DNA from: Actinomycetota bacterium
GTDB taxonomy: Bacteria > Actinomycetota > Acidimicrobiia > IMCC26256 > BP-133
Length of the DNA stretch: 7,398 nt
Direction: 5' to 3'
NCBI GenBank assembly: GCA_030838815.1
Contig: JAUZEX010000436.1
Span: 1 to 7,398 of the forward strand
In this document: positions 1-6,052 of the stretch, in pieces
How the letters are laid out: every line of letters begins with the position of its first letter
Position numbering within the stretch: the first letter of the stretch is position 1
The notes under the pieces: generated by a model
Database searches by the model: none
What the model saw: the letters and a program-made list of their open reading frames with translations, nothing else
Told to the model about the DNA's origin: nothing
Program-made: the position numbers and the translations under genes

Positions 1-210
1 CTGGCCGACACGAAGGCCGCCCTGGTCGACACGAAGGCCAGCCTCGCCGACACGAAGGCCGGCCTCGCCGACACGAAAGCCGCCTTCGACGAGACGGCGG
101 CCACCCTGGACGAGACGCAGGCCACCCACGCCGAGACAAGGGCCAGCCTCGCCGACACGACGGCGACACTCGCCGACACGAGGGCCACCCTCGACGAGGC
201 GAAGGCCCGC
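1..210 (+). repeat. Ten in-frame 21-bp tandem repeats encoding coiled-coil heptads
   Basis: Units start at 1, 22, 43, 64, 85, 106, 127, 148, 169 and 190, and probably continue to the left of the window. The best-conserved core is gccgacacgaaggcc, seen exactly or nearly so in units 1-4; later units drift (gacgagacg, gccgagaca). Nucleotide conservation in units 1-4 is stronger than the protein pattern needs, which suggests recent expansion by slippage or unequal crossover. Unit number could vary between strains. Confidence 0.85.
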
Positions 211-804
211 ATCGGCATGCTGGAATCGGACCTCGAGACCGTCCGGGCCGAGCGTGACGCCCTGGTCGCCACCCAGGCGGCGGCCGCCGCGGGCCGGGTC
301 GACGCTGTCGACGCCCTGGCCGCCAGGGCCGAAGGCGCCGTCGTCGTCCTGCCCGGCGTCGACCTTCCCGAGCCCGCGACGGGTCCGGCCACGCCGGCCC
401 GCGTGTCGTGGCAGCCGACGTGGTCGGAGTGGGCCAGCGACACCGACAGGAGCGCCGCCCCCGCCGATCCGGCGCCGGCGCCCGTCCGCACCGGCCTCGA
501 TGACATCGACGTCGCCGACGTCGCCGACGCCTCCGAACTGATGCTCGACGACGTGGAGGAGGGGGCGGCGCGCCGCTACCTCAACGTCGCCGCCACCATC
601 GGCCAGCTCCTCCCCGACGACCTCGGTCCGCTGCTGTTCTCCGGGGCCAGTGTCGTCCGGCGGGAGGGCCGCCTGTTCGCCATCGTGGCCGTCCCCGCCG
701 ACCCGTGGGCGGCGCCGGGCTCGGACGGCGCCGAACAGGCCAAGAGACTGGCCGACGCCGGCTTCCGGGTCGAGTGGACGACGGTCGCTCCGCTGGCCTG
801 CTAG
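1..804 (+). CDS. Coiled-coil heptad-repeat protein, 5'-partial, function unknown
   Basis: The reading frame is open from the first base of the window to a TAG at 802-804, so the start lies upstream and 267 residues are visible. Residues 1-70 are ten successive heptads of the form Leu-Ala-Asp-Thr-Lys-Ala-x, with Leu (once Phe, once His) opening each unit; charged heptads continue to about residue 90. This predicts a long rod-like helix. A linker rich in Ala, Pro and Asp follows (about residues 120-180). A more globular C-terminal segment of about 75 residues begins near ARRYLNVAATIG and ends in a terminal Cys. I do not recognise that segment. An ATG at 217-219 is in frame, but the same repeat pattern and frame run unbroken upstream of it, so it is very unlikely to be the true start. 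I see no signal peptide or membrane segment in the visible part. Its role could be structural or scaffolding; the sequence does not decide. Confidence 0.8.
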   Translation: MADTKAALVDTKASLADTKAGLADTKAAFDETAATLDETQATHAETRASLADTTATLADTRATLDEAKARIGMLESDLETVRAERDALVATQAAAAAGRVDAVDALAARAEGAVVVLPGVDLPEPATGPATPARVSWQPTWSEWASDTDRSAAPADPAPAPVRTGLDDIDVADVADASELMLDDVEEGAARRYLNVAATIGQLLPDDLGPLLFSGASVVRREGRLFAIVAVPADPWAAPGSDGAEQAKRLADAGFRVEWTTVAPLAC

Positions 805-834
805 ACCCCTGCTGAACCTCTCCTGAGGGGGCCC
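805..834. terminator. Weak hairpin between convergent genes, possible terminator
   Basis: The 30 bases between the two stop codons contain cccct (806-810) and agggg (826-830), which can pair across a 15-base loop. The stem is only 5 bp and no T-tract follows on either strand. It is listed as a possible bidirectional terminator because of its position rather than its strength. Confidence 0.2.
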
Positions 835-1557
835 TTACCAGGGCAACGTGGCGCCGGTGTGGTCGAGGAAGGTTCCCGACCGCGCCGGCGTCAACGCGTC
901 GACGACGTTGAGCATGCCCCGCACCGACTCCGGCGGCTCCAGCGGCGCCGAGGCGCCGCCCATATCGGTGGCGACCCACCCCGGGCTCATCGACACCACG
1001 ACCGTCCCCTGGCCGGCCAGTTCGGCGGCCAGGTGCCGGGTGAGCATGTTGAGGGCCGCCTTGCTCATGCCGTAGGCCACGTTGCCCCGGCCCGTGGCCC
1101 GGGCGAGCGATCCCAACCCCGACGAGAGGTTGACGACGACGGCCTTCCCCGCCGCGGCGAGCAGCGGGGCCAGCGCCTGGGTGACGAGCATCGGGGCGAC
1201 GGCATTGACCCGGAGCAGCTCGAGCACGGGCTCCGCCCGCAGGTCGGCCAACGCCCCGGCACTCACCCGCTCCGGCTCCCCCGCGGCGCGCCAGATGCCC
1301 GCGTTGTTGACCAGGACGTCGAGGGCCTCGAACCGCTCGCCGATCTGCCGGGCGGCGGCGGCGACGTCGGCCGGGTCGGCGACGTCGAGGCGCACGACAG
1401 TGCAGCGCCCGTCCGACGTCGAGGCCAGTTTGTTGAGATCGTCGGCGGCCTTGGGCGAACGGGTGGTGGCCACCACCTCGTCGCCGGAGGCCACCAACTG
1501 GCGGGCGAATTCGAGGCCCAGACCCCGGTTCGCCCCGGTCACGACCACTCGGCGCAT
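835..1557 (-). CDS. Short-chain dehydrogenase/reductase (SDR family), complete
   Basis: A cytosolic NAD(P)-dependent oxidoreductase of 240 residues, the usual size for a classical SDR. The Rossmann glycine motif TGANRGLG is at about residues 7-14, LDVADP at 57-62, NNAG at 84-87, the Ser region NLSSGLGS at 143-150, the catalytic YGMSK at 162-166, and SPGWVATDMGG after it. Arg at the end of strand 2 (ATTRS) is compatible with NADPH preference, which is inference. The overall pattern resembles the C-factor-like branch of SDRs; the substrate is unknown. GTG at 1560 and ATG at 1557 are adjacent candidate starts. ATG is chosen because GGAGGA (1563-1568, read on the minus strand) lies 5 nt from it but only 2 nt from the GTG. 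The gene is divergent from the VOC gene and convergent with the coiled-coil gene, so it is probably transcribed alone. Confidence 0.92.
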   Translation of the reverse strand: MRRVVVTGANRGLGLEFARQLVASGDEVVATTRSPKAADDLNKLASTSDGRCTVVRLDVADPADVAAAARQIGERFEALDVLVNNAGIWRAAGEPERVSAGALADLRAEPVLELLRVNAVAPMLVTQALAPLLAAAGKAVVVNLSSGLGSLARATGRGNVAYGMSKAALNMLTRHLAAELAGQGTVVVSMSPGWVATDMGGASAPLEPPESVRGMLNVVDALTPARSGTFLDHTGATLPW

Positions 1558-1631
1558 CACTCTCCTCCGCTTCGGCGCTTAGGCTCTCGTTGCGGACGAC
1601 GGCCCTCGATCGCCCGGGATTGGAGGAACCA
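1558..1631. promoter_or_regulatory. Divergent intergenic region with a Shine-Dalgarno site on each strand
   Basis: This 74-bp gap between SDR and VOC starts must hold promoter signals for both unless transcripts begin inside the genes. It carries GGAGGA on the minus strand (1563-1568) for the SDR and GGAGGA on the plus strand (1622-1627) for the VOC gene. TAGGCT at 1580-1585 fits the loose actinobacterial -10 pattern TANNNT for plus-strand transcription, but I see no convincing -35 box upstream of it. The ribosome sites are clear; the promoter is tentative. Confidence 0.4.
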
Positions 1632-2225
1632 ATGGGACCCGGTGAATTGTCCCCTCGCTGGCGGGGCGTACACCACTTGGCGCTCATCACCCCCGACATG
1701 GATGCCACCGTCCGGTTCTGGTCCGGCGCCCTCGGCGCCCGGCTGGTGGCCACGGTGGCCACCGAGGCCTTCCGGCACTACTTCTTCGAGTTCGGGCCGG
1801 GGTCGACGATCGCGTTCTTCGAGTACCTGGGCGCCGACCTCGACTTCTTCGCCAAGCCGGCCGGGGTGCCGACCCCCCAGGCGGCGCAGTTCGACCATCT
1901 GTCGATGGCGCTCCCCGACGAGGAGGCCCTCCTCTCGTTGCGGGACCGGTTGAAGGAGGCCGGCTGCGAGGTCACCGACGTCGTCGACCACGGCATCATG
2001 CGCTCGATCTACTTCTCCGACCCGGGCGGCATCGCCCTCGAGGCGTCGTGGTGGGTGACCGACCCGACCGGCCGGGTGCCCGACTACGGCGACGACCGTC
2101 TTTTCGCCGACCCCAACCCGGTGCCCGCCGTGGCCGAGCTGCGGGCCCGGGGCGAGGTCGACTCGATCCCCGCCACCCACCTCGTCGACGAGGTCACCCG
2201 CGACCTGTACCGGACCGGTCCCTGA
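1632..2225 (+). CDS. VOC-superfamily protein (glyoxalase/dioxygenase fold)
   Basis: A 197-residue cytosolic protein with two paired beta-alpha-beta-beta-beta modules. The first begins at GVHHLALITPDMDATVRFW (residues 12-30) and contains FFEY (62-65). The second begins at FDHLSMAL (87-94) and contains IALEASWW (134-141). Likely metal ligands at the four classical positions are His15, Glu64, His89 and Glu137, so a metal-dependent activity such as isomerase, lyase or ring-cleaving dioxygenase is plausible; the substrate cannot be assigned. About 55 residues follow the second module as a charged tail. The ATG at 1632 is chosen over an in-frame TTG at 1590 because GGAGGA sits 4 nt before it and the VOC core starts soon after. 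It stops at TGA 2223-2225, directly before the ABC genes and on the same strand, so it may be co-transcribed with them. Confidence 0.88.
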   Translation: MGPGELSPRWRGVHHLALITPDMDATVRFWSGALGARLVATVATEAFRHYFFEFGPGSTIAFFEYLGADLDFFAKPAGVPTPQAAQFDHLSMALPDEEALLSLRDRLKEAGCEVTDVVDHGIMRSIYFSDPGGIALEASWWVTDPTGRVPDYGDDRLFADPNPVPAVAELRARGEVDSIPATHLVDEVTRDLYRTGP

Positions 2226-2282
2226 CACCGTCCTGCCTGATACCGACCCGGCTGACACTCGACCTGACTGACACCGAACTGA
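2222..2282 (+). repeat. Degenerate 15-bp tandem repeat bearing in-frame TGA codons
   Basis: Four units resembling ctgacaccgac begin at 2222, 2237, 2252 and 2268 (spacing 15, 15, 16), followed by a partial ctgac at 2279. Because of the spacing, TGA recurs in the VOC reading frame at 2223 (the VOC stop), 2238, 2253, 2265 and 2280. In the ATPase frame the same bases read through as Leu/Thr/Pro/Asp codons with no stop. The repeat fills the interval where the ATPase start should lie. Slippage is the simplest origin; a role in termination or start-site control is unproven. Confidence 0.6.
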
Positions 2283-3220
2283 CTGGCGCCACCCCCCTCC
2301 TTCGCACCGTCGGGCTGACCAAGCGCTACGGCGGCGTTACGGCGCTCGACGGGCTGACCGTCGACGTGCCGCGGGGCCTCGTCGGCCTGGTGGGGGCCAA
2401 CGGGGCGGGGAAGACGACGCTGTTCCGGCTGCTGCTCGGGTTGGCGCGACCGACCGAGGGCACCGTCGAGGTCGCCGGGCGGCCGGTGGCCGACGACCCG
2501 GTGGGGTCCCGGGCCCGGCTCGGCTACATGCCGGAGCACGACTGCCTGCCGCTCGACCAGAGCGCGGCCGACGTCGTCTCCACGTTGGGCGAGCTGTCGG
2601 GGCTGCCGGCCCGGGCGGCCCGCCAGCGGGCCTCCGAGGTCCTCGACCTCGTGGGGCTGGACGAGGCCCGCTTCCGGCCGGTGGGCGGCTTCTCCACCGG
2701 CATGCGCCAGCGGGTCAAGCTGGCCCAGTCGCTCGTCGCCGACCCCGAGCTGGCCCTCCTCGACGAACCGACAGCGGGCCTCGACCCGACCGGCCGGGAG
2801 GAGATGCTGGCCCTCGTCGCCCGGCTGTCGACGTTCGGGATCTCGGTGCTGCTGGCCACCCACCTCCTCGACGACGTGGCCCGGGTCTGCGACCACGTGG
2901 TGATGCTCGACGCCGGCCGGCTGGTGGTGGCCGGCCCGACCGAGACGCTCCTCCACCAGACCGGGAAGCTCACCGTCGAGGTCTACGCCGGCCGGGGCCG
3001 TCTCGCCTCAGCCCTCGCCGAGCGGGGTCTGACCGTGGTCACCGACGAGCTCTTCGAGGCGGACGGGGAAGGTGGCGCGGTCGACGTCGTGGTGGGAGCC
3101 GACCCCGGGCCCGTCCTCGACACCATCCGCGACGTCCTGGCCGACCTCGGGCTGCCACTGCACCGCCTGTCGTCGCGGGCGGCGTCGCTCGACGAGGCGT
3201 TCGTGGCCGGCGAGCGATGA
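2264..3220 (+). CDS. ABC-2-type transporter ATP-binding protein, first copy; start uncertain
   Basis: The cytoplasmic ATPase of an ABC exporter. Counting from a CTG at 2264 (318 residues): aromatic A-loop residue Tyr22, Walker A GANGAGKTT (44-52), YMPEHD with Glu in place of the usual Q-loop Gln (88-93), signature FSTGMRQR (143-150), Walker B and D-loop LALLDEPTAGLDP (163-175), H-loop His200. A C-terminal domain of about 100 residues follows, as in ABC-2 drug/antibiotic-type ATPases. All catalytic motifs are intact. The start is odd: no ATG, GTG or TTG lies in frame between the VOC stop and the core. The options are CTG codons at 2252, 2264 or 2279, a GTG at 2048 deep inside the VOC gene, or a GTG at 2366 that would remove the first strand and the A-loop. 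CTG 2264 is taken because it gives a natural N-terminus (MTDTELTG), but no Shine-Dalgarno site precedes it. Its stop overlaps the next start in ATGA. Confidence 0.85.
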   Translation: MTDTELTGATPLLRTVGLTKRYGGVTALDGLTVDVPRGLVGLVGANGAGKTTLFRLLLGLARPTEGTVEVAGRPVADDPVGSRARLGYMPEHDCLPLDQSAADVVSTLGELSGLPARAARQRASEVLDLVGLDEARFRPVGGFSTGMRQRVKLAQSLVADPELALLDEPTAGLDPTGREEMLALVARLSTFGISVLLATHLLDDVARVCDHVVMLDAGRLVVAGPTETLLHQTGKLTVEVYAGRGRLASALAERGLTVVTDELFEADGEGGAVDVVVGADPGPVLDTIRDVLADLGLPLHRLSSRAASLDEAFVAGER

Positions 3221-4113
3221 GCACCGCGGTGCGGGGGACAGGGGCGGTCTACGACCGGGGGTACCGGCCCTACGACGGGCCCCGGGGCGGGCGGAGGGCG
3301 GCGGTGCTGGCGCTGTACAAGGCGTCGGTGCGGCGGGCCATCGGCCTGCGCCGGTCGTGGCGGCAGAAGTTCCTCCCCCTGGCGCTGCTGGCGGTGGTCA
3401 GCATCCCGGCCGCGGTCAACGTCGGGATCGGTTACGCCACACGGAATTCGCCGCTGGAGGGCTTCTCCTTCTTCACCTACCGGGAGTACGTCGGCGTCTC
3501 GTCGGCGCTGCTCCTGTTCGTGGCGGTGTGCGCTCCCGACGTCGTCTGCCCTGACCGCCGCCAGCGGGTGTTGCCGGTGATCTTCTCCCGGCCGCTGACC
3601 GGCACCGACTACGTCCTGGCCAAGCTGGGGGCCATCGCCAGCCTGGTGTTCGCCTTCTCGATCCTCCCCCAGATCCTGCTCTTCGTGGGCCAGACGCTGG
3701 TCAGCAAGGACGGCTCGCTGCAGTACGTGTCCGACCACGCCGATGTCGTGTGGAAGGTGCCGGTGGCGGTGGCCGCCCTGGCCGCCTACTACGCCGCGTT
3801 GTCGCTGGCCGTGTCGTCGCTCACCGCCCGGCGGGTGGTGGCGGGGGCCTCCGTCTTCGGCCTCACGATCATCAGCTCGGTGGTGGCCGCCATCCTCCAC
3901 GACGCCAACGCCCTCGGCGGGCGCGGCCCGCTGTTCAACCTCCTCGCCCTGCCCCTGCTGGTCCGCGACCTGGTGTTCGAGGGCCACATCCACGACGGCA
4001 GCCCCCTGGCCGGCGTGCCCGGCGCGGGGGCTCTCGGTCTGGCCGCCTACACCGGGGTGCTGACGCTGTCGGTCGCGGTTCTCCTCTGGCGCTACCGCTG
4101 GGCCGAGCGGTGA
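3217..4113 (+). CDS. ABC-2-type transporter permease, first copy
   Basis: An integral membrane protein of 298 residues, presumed partner of the preceding ATPase. A cytoplasmic N-terminus carries YDRGYRPYDGPR (12-23), a Tyr/Gly/Arg motif found near the N-terminus of a group of ABC-2 permeases. About six hydrophobic segments follow: roughly 52-73, 91-110, 134-157, 180-201, 207-226 and 272-291. The loop SRPLTGTDYVLAKL (124-137) matches the usual ABC-2 pattern in which a polar Arg-Pro-Leu loop precedes the third segment and may contact the ATPase. The protein ends in a short basic tail (WRYRWAER). The ATG at 3217 overlaps the upstream TGA in ATGA, and no strong Shine-Dalgarno site is visible, so translational coupling is likely. 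The substrate is unknown. Confidence 0.9.
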   Translation: MSTAVRGTGAVYDRGYRPYDGPRGGRRAAVLALYKASVRRAIGLRRSWRQKFLPLALLAVVSIPAAVNVGIGYATRNSPLEGFSFFTYREYVGVSSALLLFVAVCAPDVVCPDRRQRVLPVIFSRPLTGTDYVLAKLGAIASLVFAFSILPQILLFVGQTLVSKDGSLQYVSDHADVVWKVPVAVAALAAYYAALSLAVSSLTARRVVAGASVFGLTIISSVVAAILHDANALGGRGPLFNLLALPLLVRDLVFEGHIHDGSPLAGVPGAGALGLAAYTGVLTLSVAVLLWRYRWAER

Positions 4114-5138
4114 GCGCCACGCCGCCCGGCCCGCCGCCGACACCGTCGCCGTCCGGTCCGGGCGCCCATCCGCCCGTGGGCGTCACGCCGGGACCGCCGG
4201 TCGACCCGGCCCTCGACCCGGCCTTCGTGGCCGATCCCACCGTCGTCGTCTCGGGCGTCTCGGTGTTCTTCGGCCAGAAGGTGGCGCTCTCCGAGTTGTC
4301 GTGCTCCTTCGGGCCGGGCGTCACCGGTCTGCTGGGGCCCAACGGTGCGGGCAAGACGACGCTGATGCGGGCGGTGACCGGGCTGGTGTCGGTCTCGTCG
4401 GGGCAGGTCTGGGTGGCCGGCGGTGATCCCAGGAAGGCACGGACGGTGCAGGGCCACATCGGGCTGGTGCCGGAGGACGAGGCCGTTCCGGGCGGGCTCA
4501 CCCCCCGGGAGCTGGCCCGGTACCGGGCCGCCCTCCACTCGGTGGCCGACCGGGAGGCGCCCGACCGGTGGCTGGCCGTCGTCGGCCTCCTCGACGTCGC
4601 CGACCGGGCGATGGAGGGCTTCTCCAAAGGTATGCGCCAGCGGGCCAAGGTGGCCGCCGCCCTCGTCTCCAACCCCACGGTGCTCATCCTGGATGAGCCA
4701 CTCAACGGCGCCGACCCCGTCCAGCGGGGGAACCTGATCCGGCTCTTCCGCCAGCTCGGCGACCAGGGGCGGACGGTGCTGGTCAGCTCGCATGTCCTCT
4801 ACGAGGTGGAGCGGCTGGCGGAGCGGGTCATGGTGCTCGTCCGGGGCCGCCTGGCGGCCGCCGGCGACCGCCGCGCCATCCGCGACGCCATGGCCGACCG
4901 GCCCCGCCGGGTACTGGTCCGGGCCGACCCGCCCCGGGTGCTGGCCGCCGCCCTGGCCGGGCACGAGGCGGTCGGCGGCGTCGAGGTCGACGGCGATCGG
5001 CTCACGGTGGCCACCCGCCGGGCCGGCGACCTGGCCCTGGCCCTGCCGGCGCTGGCCCGGGGCGCCGGAGTCCGGCTGTGGGAGGTCCGTCCCCTCGACG
5101 AGTCCCTCGAAGCCCTCTTCCGGGAGCTGGTCCGTTGA
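4110..5138 (+). CDS. ABC-2-type transporter ATP-binding protein, second copy
   Basis: The second ATPase of the operon, 342 residues from a GTG at 4110 that overlaps the upstream stop as GTGA. The first 43 or so residues are rich in Pro, Gly and Ser and precede the nucleotide-binding domain, an extension the first ATPase lacks. Motifs: Phe53/Phe54 in the A-loop region, Walker A GPNGAGKTT (76-84), LVPEDE with Glu at the Q-loop position (119-124), signature FSKGMRQR (171-178), Walker B VLILDEP (191-197) with Glu196, an unusual D-loop NGADP (199-203) where AGLDP is typical, and H-loop His228. A C-terminal domain of about 100 residues ends in LWEVRPLDESLEALFRELVR. GTG codons at 4176 and 4227 are in frame and could be alternative starts without the Pro-rich segment, but the 4-nt overlap favours 4110. 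The two ATPases look like diverged paralogues rather than a recent duplication. Confidence 0.9.
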   Translation: MSATPPGPPPTPSPSGPGAHPPVGVTPGPPVDPALDPAFVADPTVVVSGVSVFFGQKVALSELSCSFGPGVTGLLGPNGAGKTTLMRAVTGLVSVSSGQVWVAGGDPRKARTVQGHIGLVPEDEAVPGGLTPRELARYRAALHSVADREAPDRWLAVVGLLDVADRAMEGFSKGMRQRAKVAAALVSNPTVLILDEPLNGADPVQRGNLIRLFRQLGDQGRTVLVSSHVLYEVERLAERVMVLVRGRLAAAGDRRAIRDAMADRPRRVLVRADPPRVLAAALAGHEAVGGVEVDGDRLTVATRRAGDLALALPALARGAGVRLWEVRPLDESLEALFRELVR

Positions 5139-5983
5139 ACGAGCGCCGAAGCAACGACGGGCCGGAGGGTTCCACGGGCGCGGCCCGGGAGGTTGCTGAG
5201 GTGCGAGCAGCCGGACCGGCGCTGCAGGGGCGGCGGGTGCGGTTCGATCCCCGGCTGGTGGTGGTCATCGCCGGCTATGCGCTGAAAGCCTGCTTTCCGA
5301 CCAAGCGGCGGATCGGTTTGGCGCTGCCGGCGGCGGGGGCGCTGCTGTTCTCCCTTCTGGCCCAGGTGATCCCCGACTCGGCACCCATCGCCCTGGCCCA
5401 CGTGGCCGACGGCGGCCTGTTCGGCGTCGTGCTGCCGGTGGGGTGCCTGGTGATCGGCGACGCCGTCCTCGGCGCCGAGGTCCGGTCCGGGACGCTGCAT
5501 TTCACGTGGCTCTCCCCCGCCTCCTTCGCCACCATCGTGGTCGGCCGGTGGCTGGCCGGATTCCTCGCCGCCCTGGCCGCGCTGGCCGTGCCGTTCGGGG
5601 TGGCCGGCCTCGTCGCCGGCGTGCCCGGCGCCATCGGCCCGCTGGCGTTGGCCGCCGCCGCCGGGTCGGCGGCCTACGTCGCCGTGTTCGTCCTGTTCGG
5701 CGCCCTCACCAGGAGGGCCGTCGTGTGGTCGTTGGGGTTCGTCGTGCTCGGCGAGCGGTTGCTGGGGACGGCGCTGTCGGGCGTGGCGCAGTGGTCCCCG
5801 GGCTGGGAGGCCCGGGCCGTCTACGCCCGCTACGGCCCGTTCGCCGCCGGTGTCCTCCACCGCAAGGGGATACCGGAAGGCCCCAGCGCCGTCGTCCGCC
5901 TGTTGCTGATCACCGCCGTGGCCCTCGTCGTGGCCGTTTGGCGCCTGGGGCACCTACGGCTCTCCGGCCCGTCCGGCGATTAG
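5135..5983 (+). CDS. ABC-2-type transporter permease, second copy
   Basis: An integral membrane protein of 282 residues, presumed partner of the second ATPase. It starts at TTG 5135, which overlaps the upstream stop as TTGA; GGGAG at 5122-5126 lies 8 nt before it. An upstream in-frame GTG or ATG would need a longer overlap and is less likely. About 58 polar residues precede the membrane domain. Hydrophobic segments are at roughly 60-78, 93-113, 132-160, 166-189, 195-213 and 252-269. The loop GAEVRSGTLHFTWLSP (113-128) fits the ABC-2 permease pattern (Arg, then Gly-Thr-Leu, then Leu-Ser-Pro). The N-terminal Tyr/Gly/Arg motif of the first permease is absent, so the two permeases are not close copies. 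It is the last gene of the unit; a strong hairpin begins 15 nt after its TAG. Confidence 0.88.
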   Translation: MNERRSNDGPEGSTGAAREVAEVRAAGPALQGRRVRFDPRLVVVIAGYALKACFPTKRRIGLALPAAGALLFSLLAQVIPDSAPIALAHVADGGLFGVVLPVGCLVIGDAVLGAEVRSGTLHFTWLSPASFATIVVGRWLAGFLAALAALAVPFGVAGLVAGVPGAIGPLALAAAAGSAAYVAVFVLFGALTRRAVVWSLGFVVLGERLLGTALSGVAQWSPGWEARAVYARYGPFAAGVLHRKGIPEGPSAVVRLLLITAVALVVAVWRLGHLRLSGPSGD

Positions 5984-5997
5984 GGGATAGAACCCGT

Positions 5998-6044
5998 TCG
6001 GATGCGCGATCCGGCTGATCCAGTCGGCCGGATCGCGCATCCGA
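5998..6044. terminator. Perfect 18-bp inverted repeat between convergent genes, probable bidirectional terminator
   Basis: The left arm 5998-6015 (tcggatgcgcgatccggc) is the exact reverse complement of the right arm 6027-6044. The 11-base interval (6016-6026) can extend the stem with two Watson-Crick and two G-T pairs, leaving a loop of about 3 bases. It lies 14 nt after the stop of the second permease and 8 nt beyond the stop of the DUF4230 gene, the position expected for a terminator serving both strands. No T-tract follows on either strand, so it would be a U-less terminator or a transcript-end stabiliser. A dispersed palindromic element remains possible. Confidence 0.7.
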
Positions 6045-6052
6045 CTCCGGGG

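Noticed and set aside
1..210. CRISPR-like array
   Set aside because: The 21-bp units are contiguous with no spacers and are in frame as protein heptads.
581..1762. Long minus-strand frame (393 codons) across the SDR gene
   Set aside because: It overlaps the coiled-coil, SDR and VOC genes, its product is Arg/Gly/Pro-rich without any domain, and the SDR frame in the same place has all family motifs.
859..1953. Long plus-strand frame antisense to the SDR gene
   Set aside because: A GC-rich antisense shadow: composition is Arg/Gly/His-rich, no motif is seen, and it runs into the VOC gene out of frame.
2048..2263. N-terminal extension of the first ATPase from GTG 2048
   Set aside because: It would overlap the VOC gene by about 178 bases in another frame and add an Arg/Pro-rich stretch with no domain. 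It is kept only as a formal alternative start.
2983..4143. 386-codon minus-strand frame opposite the first permease
   Set aside because: It is Gln/His/Arg/Gly-rich, as expected when hydrophobic permease codons are read from the other strand. The plus strand has a clear permease with overlap-coupled ends.
5236..5258. tRNA T-arm-like string ggttcgatcccc
   Set aside because: The flanking bases do not form a T-stem, no acceptor or anticodon arm is found around it, and it encodes Arg-Phe-Asp-Pro within the second permease.
4799..5953. 384-codon minus-strand frame opposite the second permease
   Set aside because: Same kind of antisense shadow, low-complexity and without motifs; the plus-strand permease explains the region.
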